Below are positions 45,251-53,822 of a stretch of 64,000 bases of DNA, in pieces. Position numbers and translations under genes: made by a program. Where the stretch lies: NCBI GenBank assembly GCA_965213855.1, contig CBDCAA010000007.1, forward strand, positions 1,116,001 through 1,180,000, in the 5' to 3' direction. The notes under the pieces were generated by a model. The model was not told the DNA's origin and did no database searches. It saw only the letters and a program-made list of their open reading frames with translations. The stretch comes from JBBROS01 sp965213855. Lineage in GTDB: Bacteria > Pseudomonadota > Alphaproteobacteria > Acetobacterales > Acetobacteraceae. How positions within the stretch are numbered: the first letter of the stretch is position 1; each line of letters starts with the position of its first letter.

Positions 45251-45598
45251 TCAGCCGATCATTTCCGGCTGCCAGGTCCGGGCCGGTCGGCGCCAGTCGA
45301 TGCCCTCGGTCAGCATCGAGAGTTGGGCCGGAGTCAACGAAACCGCGCCGTCCTTGGTGGCGGGCCACACGAAGTGTCCGCGCTCCAGCCGCTTGGCGTA
45401 GAGCACCAGGCCCTGACCATCCCAGAACAGGATCTTGACCAGGTGACCGCGGCGGCCCCGGAAGATGAACAGCGCACCGCTGAACGGGTCCTGGTTCAGC
45501 TTCTGCGCGACCAGGGCTGCCAAGCCGTCGAACCCGCGCCGCATGTCGGTCGCCCCGGCCGCCAGCCAGATCTGCACCCCGGCAGGAGGCGAGATCAT
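45251..45598 (-). CDS. tnpB: IS66 accessory protein TnpB
   Basis: 115 residues: VQIWLAAGATDMRRGFDGLAA, then PFSGALFIFRGRRG and KILFWDGQGLVLYAKRLE, the standard IS66 Orf2 pattern. Needed for transposition in this family, function unknown. The start overlaps the tnpA stop by four bases. Confidence 0.95.
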   Translation of the reverse strand: MISPPAGVQIWLAAGATDMRRGFDGLAALVAQKLNQDPFSGALFIFRGRRGHLVKILFWDGQGLVLYAKRLERGHFVWPATKDGAVSLTPAQLSMLTEGIDWRRPARTWQPEMIG

Positions 45599-45978
45599 CG
45601 GCGCAGGGCCGCAACCACCCGCCGCAGTGCCGCCAAGCTCACGTCGCCGTCCACACGGACCCAGGTGCCGCCCTCGAACTCGATTTCAATCAATCCCGGC
45701 CGCGTCCGGCCCGCTTCCAATGGCGGCGCTCGCGGGGAAGTCCGCGCCTCCGCCCTGGGTTCGGTTACTCTGACCGGAATCAGCTGCACCGCCGACCCCG
45801 CGCCCACCTGTGGCGATGCCGCACGTCGCCAGCGGTAGATCAGGCTGGAGCAGATGCCGTGCCGCCGAGCCACGTCCTGCACACGACCGCCAGGCTGGCC
45901 TGCCTGCTCCACAACCATCGCCCGAAACGCAGCATCATGCTCGCGACGACGCTCGCCCACGATCTCGATCCGCTGCAT
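45595..45978 (-). CDS. tnpA: IS66 accessory protein TnpA
   Basis: 127 residues from ATG 45978 (QRIEIVGERRREHD); the frame is open to 46056. Helix-turn-helix at GRVQDVARRHGICSSLIYRWRR, a Pro-rich linker, and a C-terminal strand IEIEFEGGTWVRVDG. The relic at 13540-13770 keeps an in-frame upstream Met (DTEDEAASVA) that this copy has lost to an indel, so the start differs between copies. Confidence 0.9.
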   Translation of the reverse strand: MQRIEIVGERRREHDAAFRAMVVEQAGQPGGRVQDVARRHGICSSLIYRWRRAASPQVGAGSAVQLIPVRVTEPRAEARTSPRAPPLEAGRTRPGLIEIEFEGGTWVRVDGDVSLAALRRVVAALRR

Positions 45979-46083
45979 CGGAGCTGCCACTGTGGCCAGT
46001 CGCAGCCTCATCCTCGGTGTCCATGCCTCGCAGCAGAATGACCTGACGCTAGCCACACAAGGCGGCTGTGGCCGGACGCTTAC

Positions 46084-46219
46084 CGTTGCGGATCACGGGT
46101 GCCATCTGGTCCGGGAAGATGTCCGGCAGCGGCGGCAGGTTGCCCGTGCGGTCCACCATGGCGCGGAAGGCCTCGCGAATCGCCTGCTGGCCCTTGGTGA
46201 CCGAGTAAAGGTTGCACAC
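46084..46219 (-). pseudogene. SRAP protein, N-terminal part (split by IS66)
   Basis: GTG at 46219 followed by Cys: the protein begins MCNLYSVTKGQQAIREAF and continues to PPLPDIFPDQMAPVIRN at the IS66 junction. Cys2 after start-Met removal is the catalytic residue of SRAP proteins, and MCNLYS is a known SRAP opening. A GAAGG lies very close to the start codon. Completes the fragment at 43024-43564. Confidence 0.85.
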
Positions 46220-46700
46220 GGCCTTCACTGTGGCGAGCGCGTGACGATCAGTCGAGTGACTACTTTCGGATGCGAGTCGGTCGTAGCACGCGAGTCTGGC
46301 GGTTGCCGCAAGTGGACCAACGACGGCGCAAATTCAAAAATGTCGCACAGGTCGTAGCAGCAGAAGTGCCAGGCATGACAAGGCAGTCAGCGAGCTCGAC
46401 AACAGCAGCGCAGCAACACCACACGATCGTGCGAACACCACCCTTCTGGGTATAGCGGAACTCCTCTCCATCGATGCCCTGGGCTGGACCTCGACCGTCA
46501 GGCGGGTCCCGCGTCGTCATCGTACTCAACTGGGCGGGGGCGATTGCAGTGGTAAGCATCCGTCGGCCCATCAATCGCCACCCTAGCGACGCGCGGAACA
46601 GCGGTCCTCTCGCATGTCCAGTCGTTCCGAAAAACGGCCCGATCGGCCGCCCTTATTGCATTTACGACGGGACGCCGGGTTTATTCCCCGATGATCGAGA
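46220..46700. other. No gene seen
   Basis: About 480 bases between the SRAP start and the cytochrome stop. Open frames show no family, ribosome site or repeat. The SRAP promoter should lie at the left end. Confidence 0.4.
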
Positions 46701-47159
46701 TCAGGGCGCGATCTTCAGGCTGGCGAGGTAAGTGACGATGGCCGGGATATCCGCGTCCGCGATCGGGGCCTTGTAGATCTTCACCATTTTGGTCACCTCC
46801 CCGGTCCACTCGGCCTGCGTCAGTGCCGGCTGGTTCAGGATCATGCCGGGCGTGTGGCAGGACATGCAGTTGCCCCCCATCGTGTCCGCGCCCGGGCCCG
46901 GCGGGAAATCGCGCCCGGCAGTCGGAAACTCAAAGCCCACGGACCGCAGCGTGATGCCGCCGACATCCGTGGTTGCCTTTGGCGCCGTGGGACCGACCGC
47001 CGCGGCATAGGCAGCGATCCTGGCAATCAGGGCTTTCGAATAGGCCGGCGTTGCGTATACGGGCGGGACCGGCGCCGCCCGTTGCCCGATCGACGTGACG
47101 GCGACGGCGACAACGGCGGCGATAGCGACGGCGGCGCCGACCTTGATGAGAGCATCCAT
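46701..47159 (-). CDS. c-type cytochrome, sulfite dehydrogenase subunit (SorB-like)
   Basis: 152 residues. N-terminal membrane anchor or signal (VAIAAVVAVAVTSIG). A single haem-binding motif CMSCH is at about 98-102, followed by TPGMILNQPALTQAEW and the final helix IPAIVTYLASLKI typical of small class I cytochromes. It lies 24 bases after the molybdenum-enzyme gene and would accept its electrons in the periplasm. Confidence 0.85.
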   Translation of the reverse strand: MDALIKVGAAVAIAAVVAVAVTSIGQRAAPVPPVYATPAYSKALIARIAAYAAAVGPTAPKATTDVGGITLRSVGFEFPTAGRDFPPGPGADTMGGNCMSCHTPGMILNQPALTQAEWTGEVTKMVKIYKAPIADADIPAIVTYLASLKIAP

Positions 47160-47183
47160 GATGGTGTCCTTTCGTTTACCGGT

Positions 47184-48401
47184 TCAGGCGACTTGCAGGG
47201 CCACGCGCTCGATGACGTTGCGCATGAAGCCACCTCCGTTCCAGTTCGCCTCCATGGGTTGCACCACCTGCTTCGTGTTCGTGCAGCGCACCAGCGCCGC
47301 CAGCGTGCCCGACGCAGGCGCTGCGACCTGCGCTGTCCATGCCCGGAAGCTGTAGGCGCCCTCGTCGCGGCCCAGCGCGGCCGGCTGCCACGTGGCGCCG
47401 CCATCCACCGAGGTATCGACCGCTGCCACGCCGCAATCGCCGCCCATCGCGATGCCGCGCAACGGGACCGGTGCGCCGGGCTTCACCTTTGTTGCCGACG
47501 TCACGTTGGTGAAGAACGAGCGCGGGACCATGCGGTTGATTGGTTCGGTCGGGAAGCCGGTCTGGCCGGGCTTCACGTCGGCACGGGGCGTCGCCGGGAT
47601 CAGGTAGGCGCTCTTCATCCAGTAGCTGTCGTCGGGCGCATCGAGCACCTCGATGTCGCTGACCATCTTCACCCAGTAGGTCGAATACCAGCCGGGCACG
47701 ACCAGCCGCATCGGAAAGCCGTTCAGCAACGGCAACTGCTCGCCGTTCATCTGATACGCCAGCATGACATCGCCATCGCGGGCGTGGTCGATCGAAAGCG
47801 ACTTCATGAAGTCGGGGGCGCCGGCCACCACGGGCTCGTCCAGCCCGTTGAACCGCACCGCCACCGCGCCGGGCTTCACGCCCACACGGTCCAGCAGGTC
47901 GCGCAGGCGCACGCCGGTCCAGTTGGCGTTACCCATGGCGCCATTCTCCCATTGGCCCCCGGCGATGCGCGGTTCGAACAAGCCGCGCGAGTTGCCGGAG
48001 CATTGGTTGACCGCCGCCATCTCGACCCGCGGCAGCGCCAGGATGTCGGCCATGGTGAGCGACTGCGCCTGGTTCACGTGGCCGCGCACGGCGACGCGGA
48101 AGGTTGCGAGGTCGATCTGCTCGGGGATGACGGCCCAATGCCAGCGGACGAAGAAGCGATCGTTGGGGGTGAACACGCCCTGGTCGAAGACTTCGAAGGG
48201 TGTTTCCAGCAGGGGCGGTCGGGTGCGCTGTAGGATCATCGAGCCCTTCTGCGGGAAGGCCGAGGTCAGTGCCCGCTGCTCCGGGCCGCCGTTCAAGCCC
48301 AGCGTGACCGTATCGGCACGCGCTGCCCCGGTGATCAGCCCGCCCAGCGCCGCCGCACCGCCGATCAGCCTCCGGCGGCCGAGTGTCATCGCATTGCTCA
48401 T
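47184..48401 (-). CDS. Sulfite dehydrogenase molybdenum subunit (SorA/SoxC-like)
   Basis: 405 residues from ATG 48401, with GGGAGGG seven bases upstream. Twin-arginine signal (LGRRRLIGGAAALGG) implies export folded with cofactor. The oxidoreductase molybdopterin domain has the Mo-ligand Cys at about residue 134 (AAVNQCSGNSRG) and the conserved GFPMRLVVPGWYS. A C-terminal Mo-co dimerisation domain follows (IAMGGDCGVAAVDTSVDGG). It oxidises sulfite to sulfate in the periplasm, passing electrons to the adjacent cytochrome. A LysR relic lies upstream. Confidence 0.88.
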   Translation of the reverse strand: MSNAMTLGRRRLIGGAAALGGLITGAARADTVTLGLNGGPEQRALTSAFPQKGSMILQRTRPPLLETPFEVFDQGVFTPNDRFFVRWHWAVIPEQIDLATFRVAVRGHVNQAQSLTMADILALPRVEMAAVNQCSGNSRGLFEPRIAGGQWENGAMGNANWTGVRLRDLLDRVGVKPGAVAVRFNGLDEPVVAGAPDFMKSLSIDHARDGDVMLAYQMNGEQLPLLNGFPMRLVVPGWYSTYWVKMVSDIEVLDAPDDSYWMKSAYLIPATPRADVKPGQTGFPTEPINRMVPRSFFTNVTSATKVKPGAPVPLRGIAMGGDCGVAAVDTSVDGGATWQPAALGRDEGAYSFRAWTAQVAAPASGTLAALVRCTNTKQVVQPMEANWNGGGFMRNVIERVALQVA

Positions 48402-48479
48402 CGCGTTTCCCTCCCGTTTGGACATTGACGCAGCATCGCGGCGTTTACTCCATCGGGCCAACGCTGTTTTCCGCTTGGA

Positions 48480-48735
48480 TCAATGCTCATTGCCGACCAC
48501 GATGACGAGTTGGTCGCGGGCGACCGTGCGGATGTCGAGAGCCGAATTCGACAGCGCCTTCGACGAAGCCCAGCTCGGCCAGGCCCTCGTGGGATGGCGT
48601 CCGCGACCTGCGTCGTGTTGCCGACCTCGAGGCGGATGTCGATGCCGGGATGGGCGCGGCGGAAGCGACCAGATGGCGAGTAAGCCAATAGCTTGCAATC
48701 GTCTGGCTGGCGGTCTGGTCGCGCCGAGCGATGCA
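48480..48735 (-). pseudogene. LysR-type regulator relic (substrate-binding domain piece)
   Basis: Read across two or three frames: SQTIASYWL, FRRAHPGIDIRLEVGNTTQVADA, LAELGFVEGAVE, and DIRTVARDQLVIVVGNE. These follow each other as in a LysR substrate-binding domain. The helix-turn-helix and the C-terminal half are missing. It stands just upstream of the sulfite dehydrogenase genes on the same strand, as a CysB-like regulator might. Confidence 0.65.
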
Positions 48736-49003
48736 GCGCCTTGGCGCGTGCGAGTCACTTTGGGATGGTTGCCGAGGCGTCGACAAGGGTGTGCACTGGA
48801 AAGCTCATTGTGAATACGCTTCATGTGAGGGCGTACACCTGGCCACTTCCAGCACCCGAATGCGAGTTGGATGGCCAGCGCCGGCCTGTTTAGAGCGTCC
48901 CTATCATCAAGTGTGATATCCGACTTGCAGTCGAAGCGCCCAGGTTGCGCCGACGGTCGAAGGTGCACCACCATTTCCGAATGGCAGAATTGACTTCGCC
49001 GCG

Positions 49004-50041
49004 TTGCAGCAAGTCTCACGAGTCCGTCCGAGTGTGACGGCGAAGCGCTACCTTGGCCAGAAGCTTCGCCTGCAGCATCTGCGAGCGGTTGATGCCATCG
49101 AGAAGTATGGCAGCCTGCTGAAAGCGGCCGCCGCTCTCGGTCTGAGCCAGCCCGCCCTCACGAAGAGTCTGCACGAGGCCGAGGACATACTACAGCTCCG
49201 ATTGTTTGATCGGCACCCGCGCGGCGTGCGTCCGACCGAGGCCGGTTCGGTGTTCGTGCGCTCGGCCAGGCGAATACTCGCCGAGTTGCGCCGGCTGGAC
49301 GAGGAACTCGACGAGCTGACTAGCTTTGGGGGAGGCATCTTGGCCTTGGGAGCGCTTCCCGTGGCTGCAACGGGTGTGCTGCCTGGGGTGCTGACGCGCC
49401 TCAGAGCCTCTCATCCACGGATCAAGGTGCGGCTGCAGCAGGGACGCCTGGAGGAGCTGCAACCGCTTCTTGCCTCCGGCGAGATTGAGCTGATCGTGGG
49501 ACGGCTGTATGAGCCGGCCGTGCCAGACGGTTACAAGCGTGAACCGTTGTGGACCGAACCCATCTCAATTCTGGCTCGGGCCGGGCATCCAATCTTTTTT
49601 GAAGCGGTGACGGTGGACGCGCTGCGCCGCCACGATCTTGCTCTCCCTACCATCACCCAGCGCGTTGGGCAGGAGATCGAGCACCTGTTGTCGCTGCTCG
49701 GGATCGATCCGGCCTCGTCTTTGCGCTCCAGTTCCTATGGCTTCATTCGCGAAATGTTGCATGGCACCGATATGCTTTCCGTGATGCCGCGCTTGATGAT
49801 GGTCGGAGACTTGCTGAGGGGCACGTTGCGCGTGGTGCCGCTGCCCATTCCGGTGCCCGACCGACCGGCAGGGCTGATTCAGCTACGCGGGCGTTCACTG
49901 TCAGGGGCAGGTCAGGCGTTCGCGGCGTGCCTTCGCATCTATGTTGCTGAAATCGCGGACAGCGGCATCACGGCCGATATAGCTGCGAGTGATAGCGGCG
50001 TCGAGAAAAGCGATACCACGGACGAACCCGCGCGGGGGTAG
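49004..50041 (+). CDS. LysR family regulator of the aromatic operon
   Basis: Up to 345 residues; GTG 49034 (TAKRYLGQKLRLQHL) is an alternative start. The helix-turn-helix is at residues 25-85 (HLRAVDAIEKYGSLLKAAAALGLSQPALTKSLHEAE), followed by DRHPRGVRPTEAG and a substrate-binding domain of the GbpR/PcaQ branch (RLRASHPRIKVRLQQG). Next on the same strand come the transporter and degradation genes (57-bp gap), so it likely activates them with the pathway substrate or an intermediate. Confidence 0.88.
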   Translation: MQQVSRVRPSVTAKRYLGQKLRLQHLRAVDAIEKYGSLLKAAAALGLSQPALTKSLHEAEDILQLRLFDRHPRGVRPTEAGSVFVRSARRILAELRRLDEELDELTSFGGGILALGALPVAATGVLPGVLTRLRASHPRIKVRLQQGRLEELQPLLASGEIELIVGRLYEPAVPDGYKREPLWTEPISILARAGHPIFFEAVTVDALRRHDLALPTITQRVGQEIEHLLSLLGIDPASSLRSSSYGFIREMLHGTDMLSVMPRLMMVGDLLRGTLRVVPLPIPVPDRPAGLIQLRGRSLSGAGQAFAACLRIYVAEIADSGITADIAASDSGVEKSDTTDEPARG

Positions 50042-50098
50042 AGCGGGCCAACAATGCAGGTGCCGAACCAACGGCCGTTTGCATGGAGGAACCGCCCA

Positions 50099-51460
50099 AT
50101 GACCGCCAGCCCAGGCGTCAGACCGTCCGCCACGGTGGACATAAAGGCTTTCATCGATTCCAGGCCGATCTCGGCGTTCCAGTGGTTCCTGGTCGCCATG
50201 TGCTTTATGGTCGTCGTTGCCGACGGCATGGATGTGGCCATCATGGGCTTCGTCACGCCTTCCATTCTGCAGGAATGGGATATCTCGCGGCCGGCTTTCG
50301 GCCTCGTGCTGAGCGCTGCCCCGTTTGGTCTGGTGGTCGGCGCGCTGGTGGCCGGGCCGTCCTCGGATCGTTTCGGGCGCAAACCTGTCCTGATTGCGTC
50401 CATCCTCCTGTTCGGGACGCTCACGCTCCTGGCCGCCTACGCATCCTCGCCCACCGGGATGGCCCTCCTGCGCCTCGTTGCTGGCATGGGTATGGGTGCC
50501 GCAATGCCGAACGCGACGACCCTGCTTTCGGAATACGCGCCGCAACGTCGGCGGTCGCTGATGATCACCGTCATGTTCACGGGGTTCAACCTGGGTTCGG
50601 CAGCCATCGGCTTCGCGGCGGCATCCCTGATCCCTGCCCACGGCTGGCGCTCGGTCATGGTACTCGGCGGTGCCGTGCCGCTGGCCCTGGTCCCGCTCCT
50701 GCTCGTGTTCCTACCAGAGTCCGCGCGGCTGCTCGCATTGCGTGGCGCGGCTTCCTCCGGGATCGCCGCAGTCCTGAGCCGCGTGACGGCGCACCGCTTC
50801 GGTGGTGACGAGACTTTCGTCACGGCCGAGCCGCCGCTTCCCACCCGCAAGCCGATCGGCATCATCTTCGCGCGCGGCTACAGCGCGACGACGGTGTCAC
50901 TCTGGGTAACCTATTTCATGGGCTTGCTCGTCATTTATCTGCTGACCGGATGGCTGCCGACGATCATGAAGGATGCCGGCCTCACCATCTCCACGGCCGC
51001 GAACGTGACGGCGATGTTCCAGATCGGCGGCACCGTGGGCGCCATCGTCGTCGGCTGGGCGATGGACCGCGTGCGACCGGCTTTCGTGATCGGGGCTGCC
51101 TACCTGTGCGGCGGTCTGTGCGTGCTGACCCTGTCGCAGCTGGGCGTGCTGTCGTCGGGCGTCGCGGCCCTGGTGTTCTCCGCCGGGTTCTGCATGAGCG
51201 GCGCGCAAACCGGGCTGAACGCCTATGCGCCGGGCTGTTACCCAACACTTGCACGCGCGACAGGCGTTAGCTGGATGCTGGGCATAGGGCGGTTCGGCAG
51301 CATTCTCGGCTCTGCCGTCGGCGGCGCGCTTCTGGGTCTTGGCTGGGGCTTCAGCGCGATCCTTGCGGTGCTCGCCGTCCCAGCCGTCTGCGCCGCAGCC
51401 TCCATCGTGTCTACGCAGCTGAACCGGTCGGGAACCACGTTGGCCGCGACCGCGCACTGA
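50099..51460 (+). CDS. MFS aromatic acid:H+ symporter (AAHS family)
   Basis: 453 residues from ATG 50099 (GGAGGA nine bases upstream). Twelve predicted membrane segments. The AAHS signature DGMDVAIMGF is in helix 1, and GPSSDRFGRKPVL is the loop 2-3 motif; later AMDRVRP is in loop 8-9. Relatives PcaK, BenK and GalT import hydroxybenzoates and gallate by proton symport. First structural gene of the operon, 29 bases before the dioxygenase. Confidence 0.88.
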   Translation: MTASPGVRPSATVDIKAFIDSRPISAFQWFLVAMCFMVVVADGMDVAIMGFVTPSILQEWDISRPAFGLVLSAAPFGLVVGALVAGPSSDRFGRKPVLIASILLFGTLTLLAAYASSPTGMALLRLVAGMGMGAAMPNATTLLSEYAPQRRRSLMITVMFTGFNLGSAAIGFAAASLIPAHGWRSVMVLGGAVPLALVPLLLVFLPESARLLALRGAASSGIAAVLSRVTAHRFGGDETFVTAEPPLPTRKPIGIIFARGYSATTVSLWVTYFMGLLVIYLLTGWLPTIMKDAGLTISTAANVTAMFQIGGTVGAIVVGWAMDRVRPAFVIGAAYLCGGLCVLTLSQLGVLSSGVAALVFSAGFCMSGAQTGLNAYAPGCYPTLARATGVSWMLGIGRFGSILGSAVGGALLGLGWGFSAILAVLAVPAVCAAASIVSTQLNRSGTTLAATAH

Positions 51461-51489
51461 TCCGGCCCCGCCAGCGAAGAAGGACAAAT

Positions 51490-52509
51490 ATGGTGCATGA
51501 CGAACCCTGCATGGACGTTGCCCATCTTGGCCATGTCGAGCTGCTGACGCCCAAGCCCGAACAGTCGCTCCGCTTTTTCGTGGATGTCATGGGCATGACG
51601 GAGAGCGGGCGCCGGGGCGACTCCGTTTTCCTGCGCGGTTGGGACGACTACGAGCGGTATTCCCTCCAGCTGACTGGGTCACACACGTCGGGCCTTGGCC
51701 ATGCCGCGTTCCGCGCCCGCAGTCCGCAAGCCCTTGCCCGGCGGGTCGCAGCCTTGGAACAGTCCGGATTGGCCGAAGGCTGGCATGAGGAACTGGGCCA
51801 CGGCCCGGCCTTTCGGTTCCGCGACCCGGACGGGCATCTACTCGAACTCTACTACGAGACGGAATGGTATGCGGCGCCACCCGCGCTGCGCCCCGCCCTG
51901 AAGAACCAGGCGCAGCGCTTTCCAGCCCGCGGCGCCAACGTCCGCAGGCTCGACCACTTCAACGGCCTCTGCGCCGACGTGCGCGCCAACCGCGAATTCT
52001 TCGAGCGATACCTGGGCTTCCGTCTGACCGAGCAGATCGTATTGGACGACGGCACGGAAGCCGGCATGTGGCTGACCTGCACCAACAAGAGCTACGACTT
52101 CGCTTATACTCGCGAAGGGCATGGCGTGTGCGGCCGCTTCCATCACGTCACCTTTGCATTGGACTCGCGCGAGGAGATCCTGCGCGCGGCCGACATTTTC
52201 TTGGAAAACGGGGTGTTCATCGAGACCGGGCCGCACAAGCACGCCGTCCAGCAGACTTTCTTTCTCTACGTCTACGAACCCGGCGGCAACCGCGTCGAGC
52301 TGGCCAACGCCGGTGCTCGACTCATGCTGGCACCGGACTGGAAGCCAATCACCTGGACGGAAACGGAACGCAAGAAGGGTCAGGCCTGGGGTCTGCAGAC
52401 CATTAAGAGCTTCCACAGCCACGGCACCCCGCCGTTGCCGCCCGGCCTCGGAGACGATAGCGCCGTGGCAGGACGGGACGACCTTGGCGACAAGGGGATC
52501 GCATCATGA
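51490..52509 (+). CDS. Type I (VOC-fold) extradiol catechol dioxygenase
   Basis: 339 residues from ATG 51490 (AAGGAC upstream). Two VOC modules as in catechol 2,3-dioxygenase: the N-terminal one opens VAHLGHVELLTP. The C-terminal one carries the likely Fe(II) ligands His156 (RRLDHFNG), His218/219 (RFHHVTFALD) and Glu270 (GGNRVELAN), with XylE-like spacing. It should cleave a catechol next to the diol. In this operon the expected substrate is carboxylated (protocatechuate, gallate or a dihydroxyphthalate), which would be unusual for a type I enzyme. It overlaps the next gene by four bases. Confidence 0.87.
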   Translation: MVHDEPCMDVAHLGHVELLTPKPEQSLRFFVDVMGMTESGRRGDSVFLRGWDDYERYSLQLTGSHTSGLGHAAFRARSPQALARRVAALEQSGLAEGWHEELGHGPAFRFRDPDGHLLELYYETEWYAAPPALRPALKNQAQRFPARGANVRRLDHFNGLCADVRANREFFERYLGFRLTEQIVLDDGTEAGMWLTCTNKSYDFAYTREGHGVCGRFHHVTFALDSREEILRAADIFLENGVFIETGPHKHAVQQTFFLYVYEPGGNRVELANAGARLMLAPDWKPITWTETERKKGQAWGLQTIKSFHSHGTPPLPPGLGDDSAVAGRDDLGDKGIAS

Positions 52510-53201
52510 GCAGCTTGGTTGTCACGGATCCCCCCCGCGTGTCGCCGCAGTTGGCAGCTCGCTTTTCACCGTTTGGCGTCGCTACCATTCACGAGGCACA
52601 GCGCCGCACGGGGCTGCTCGCGTCGTACATGCGGCCGATCTATCCGGGTGCGAAGCTCGCGGGCAGCGCGGTGACCGTATCTATCCCGCCCGGCGACAAT
52701 TGGATGCTCCACGTGGCCGTCGAGCAGTGCCGTCAAGGCGACGTGCTGGTCGTGTCGCCGACCTCGCTCTGCGACACCGGTTTTTTCGGCGATCTCCTCG
52801 CCTGCTCGCTCGCGGCGCGCAAGGTTGTGGGCCTGATCATCGAGGCCGGCGTGCGCGATGTGGCGACGCTGACCGAGATGCGTTTCCCGGCATGGTCCCG
52901 CGCGATATCCGCCCAAGGCACGGTCAAGGAGACACTCGGATCGGTCAACGTGGCGCTGGTCTGCGCCGGACAGCTCATACAGCCCGGCGACCTCATCGTG
53001 GCGGACGACGACGGCGTGGTGGTCGTGCCGCGCCTGACCGCCGAGGACGTGCTGCGCCAAAGCGAAGCGCGGGAGCGCAAGGAGGCGGATACGCGCGCGC
53101 GGCTGCAAGCGGGCGAACTGGGCCTCGACATCTATGCCATGCGCGACAAGCTCGCCGCCAAAGGGCTGGTTTACCGCGGGTTCGCGGACCCGGAAGCCTG
53201 A
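52506..53201 (+). CDS. RraA-like 4-carboxy-4-hydroxy-2-oxoadipate aldolase (LigK/GalC-like)
   Basis: 231 residues. RraA/HMG-aldolase fold: ATIHEAQRRTGLL near the start, then PPGDNWMLHVAVEQC, GDVLVVSP, and the metal/substrate part LIIEAGVRDVATL with DLIVADDDGVVVVP. LigK/GalC enzymes split 4-carboxy-4-hydroxy-2-oxoadipate to pyruvate and oxaloacetate, the last step of gallate and protocatechuate 4,5-cleavage. Next to a LigJ-type hydratase this is the best reading. Start overlaps the dioxygenase stop (ATGA). Confidence 0.83.
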   Translation: MSSLVVTDPPRVSPQLAARFSPFGVATIHEAQRRTGLLASYMRPIYPGAKLAGSAVTVSIPPGDNWMLHVAVEQCRQGDVLVVSPTSLCDTGFFGDLLACSLAARKVVGLIIEAGVRDVATLTEMRFPAWSRAISAQGTVKETLGSVNVALVCAGQLIQPGDLIVADDDGVVVVPRLTAEDVLRQSEARERKEADTRARLQAGELGLDIYAMRDKLAAKGLVYRGFADPEA

Positions 53202-53277
53202 GCGATGCGACACGCCTCGTCGATCAACCGCACATCGTGCGGACGGTGCTCCGTCTACGCAACAATGGGAATCAGCC

Positions 53278-53820
53278 ATGAGCAGCAGCTATAGCAAGGT
53301 CGGCCCGGTGACGCCCGGCGTCGCATCCTACGGCGTGGGTTCGCCGAGTTTGGCGCGCACGGTGAGCGCCGGCGTAGCCGGCGGCCTGACCGGGGCCGTG
53401 ACGATCTGGGTCTACGAGGCCCTCGTCTGGGTCGGCGCGCAGCACCTGATGCCGCTGGCCGGAATTCCGCGTAACGCGACGGGACTCGTGTTCGGCAAAG
53501 CCGTGCAGGACTCGCTTGGGGCGGGTGCCTACGTCATCGGGACCGGGATCCACTTCGTCTTTGCAATCGCCTGGGGTGTCCTCTTCGCGCTTGTCTGGCC
53601 CACATTCCGTCGCCGCGGCGTCGAGGCGACCCTGTTGGCCCTGTTCTATGCCGTGCTGGCCTGGGTCGTCATGCACGTCGCCATCGCGCTTGCCTCCTCA
53701 AACCATCCGGACTACTTCGACCCGAACGTCGTTATCGGCGGGTTCATGTCGCACCTCTTCTTCACGGTGCCGCTGGCCCTGGTCGTCAAGCGCCGTCTGG
53801 CGACTGCGACGGTGAGCTAA
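53278..53820 (+). CDS. Small integral membrane protein of the aromatic operon, unknown function
   Basis: 180 residues from ATG 53278. Four hydrophobic segments: VSAGVAGGLTGAVTIWVYEAL, YVIGTGIHFVFAIAWGVLFAL, EATLLALFYAVLAWVVMHVAI, and FMSHLFFTVPLALVV. No transporter family recognised, and no signal peptide. It lies between the aldolase (76-bp gap) and the decarboxylase-like gene (2-bp gap), so it is part of the transcript; a role in uptake or efflux of an intermediate is a guess. Confidence 0.65.
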   Translation: MSSSYSKVGPVTPGVASYGVGSPSLARTVSAGVAGGLTGAVTIWVYEALVWVGAQHLMPLAGIPRNATGLVFGKAVQDSLGAGAYVIGTGIHFVFAIAWGVLFALVWPTFRRRGVEATLLALFYAVLAWVVMHVAIALASSNHPDYFDPNVVIGGFMSHLFFTVPLALVVKRRLATATVS

Positions 53821-53822
53821 CG

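Larger units (their letters stand above)
43565..46083 (-). mobile_element. IS66 family element, complete
   Basis: 2519 bp with inverted ends: left GTAAGCGTCCGGCCAAGACC; right, on the reverse strand, GTAAGCGTCCGGCCACAGCC. Carries tnpA, tnpB and tnpC on the minus strand and is flanked by the 8-bp direct repeat CGTTGCGG. It interrupts an SRAP gene. A relic of a close relative is at 13540-13829. Confidence 0.95.

Noticed and set aside
43466..45838. Very long plus-strand open frame (790 codons) over IS66
   Set aside because: Antisense to tnpC and tnpB and crosses the IS boundary; composition is that of a complementary-strand artefact.
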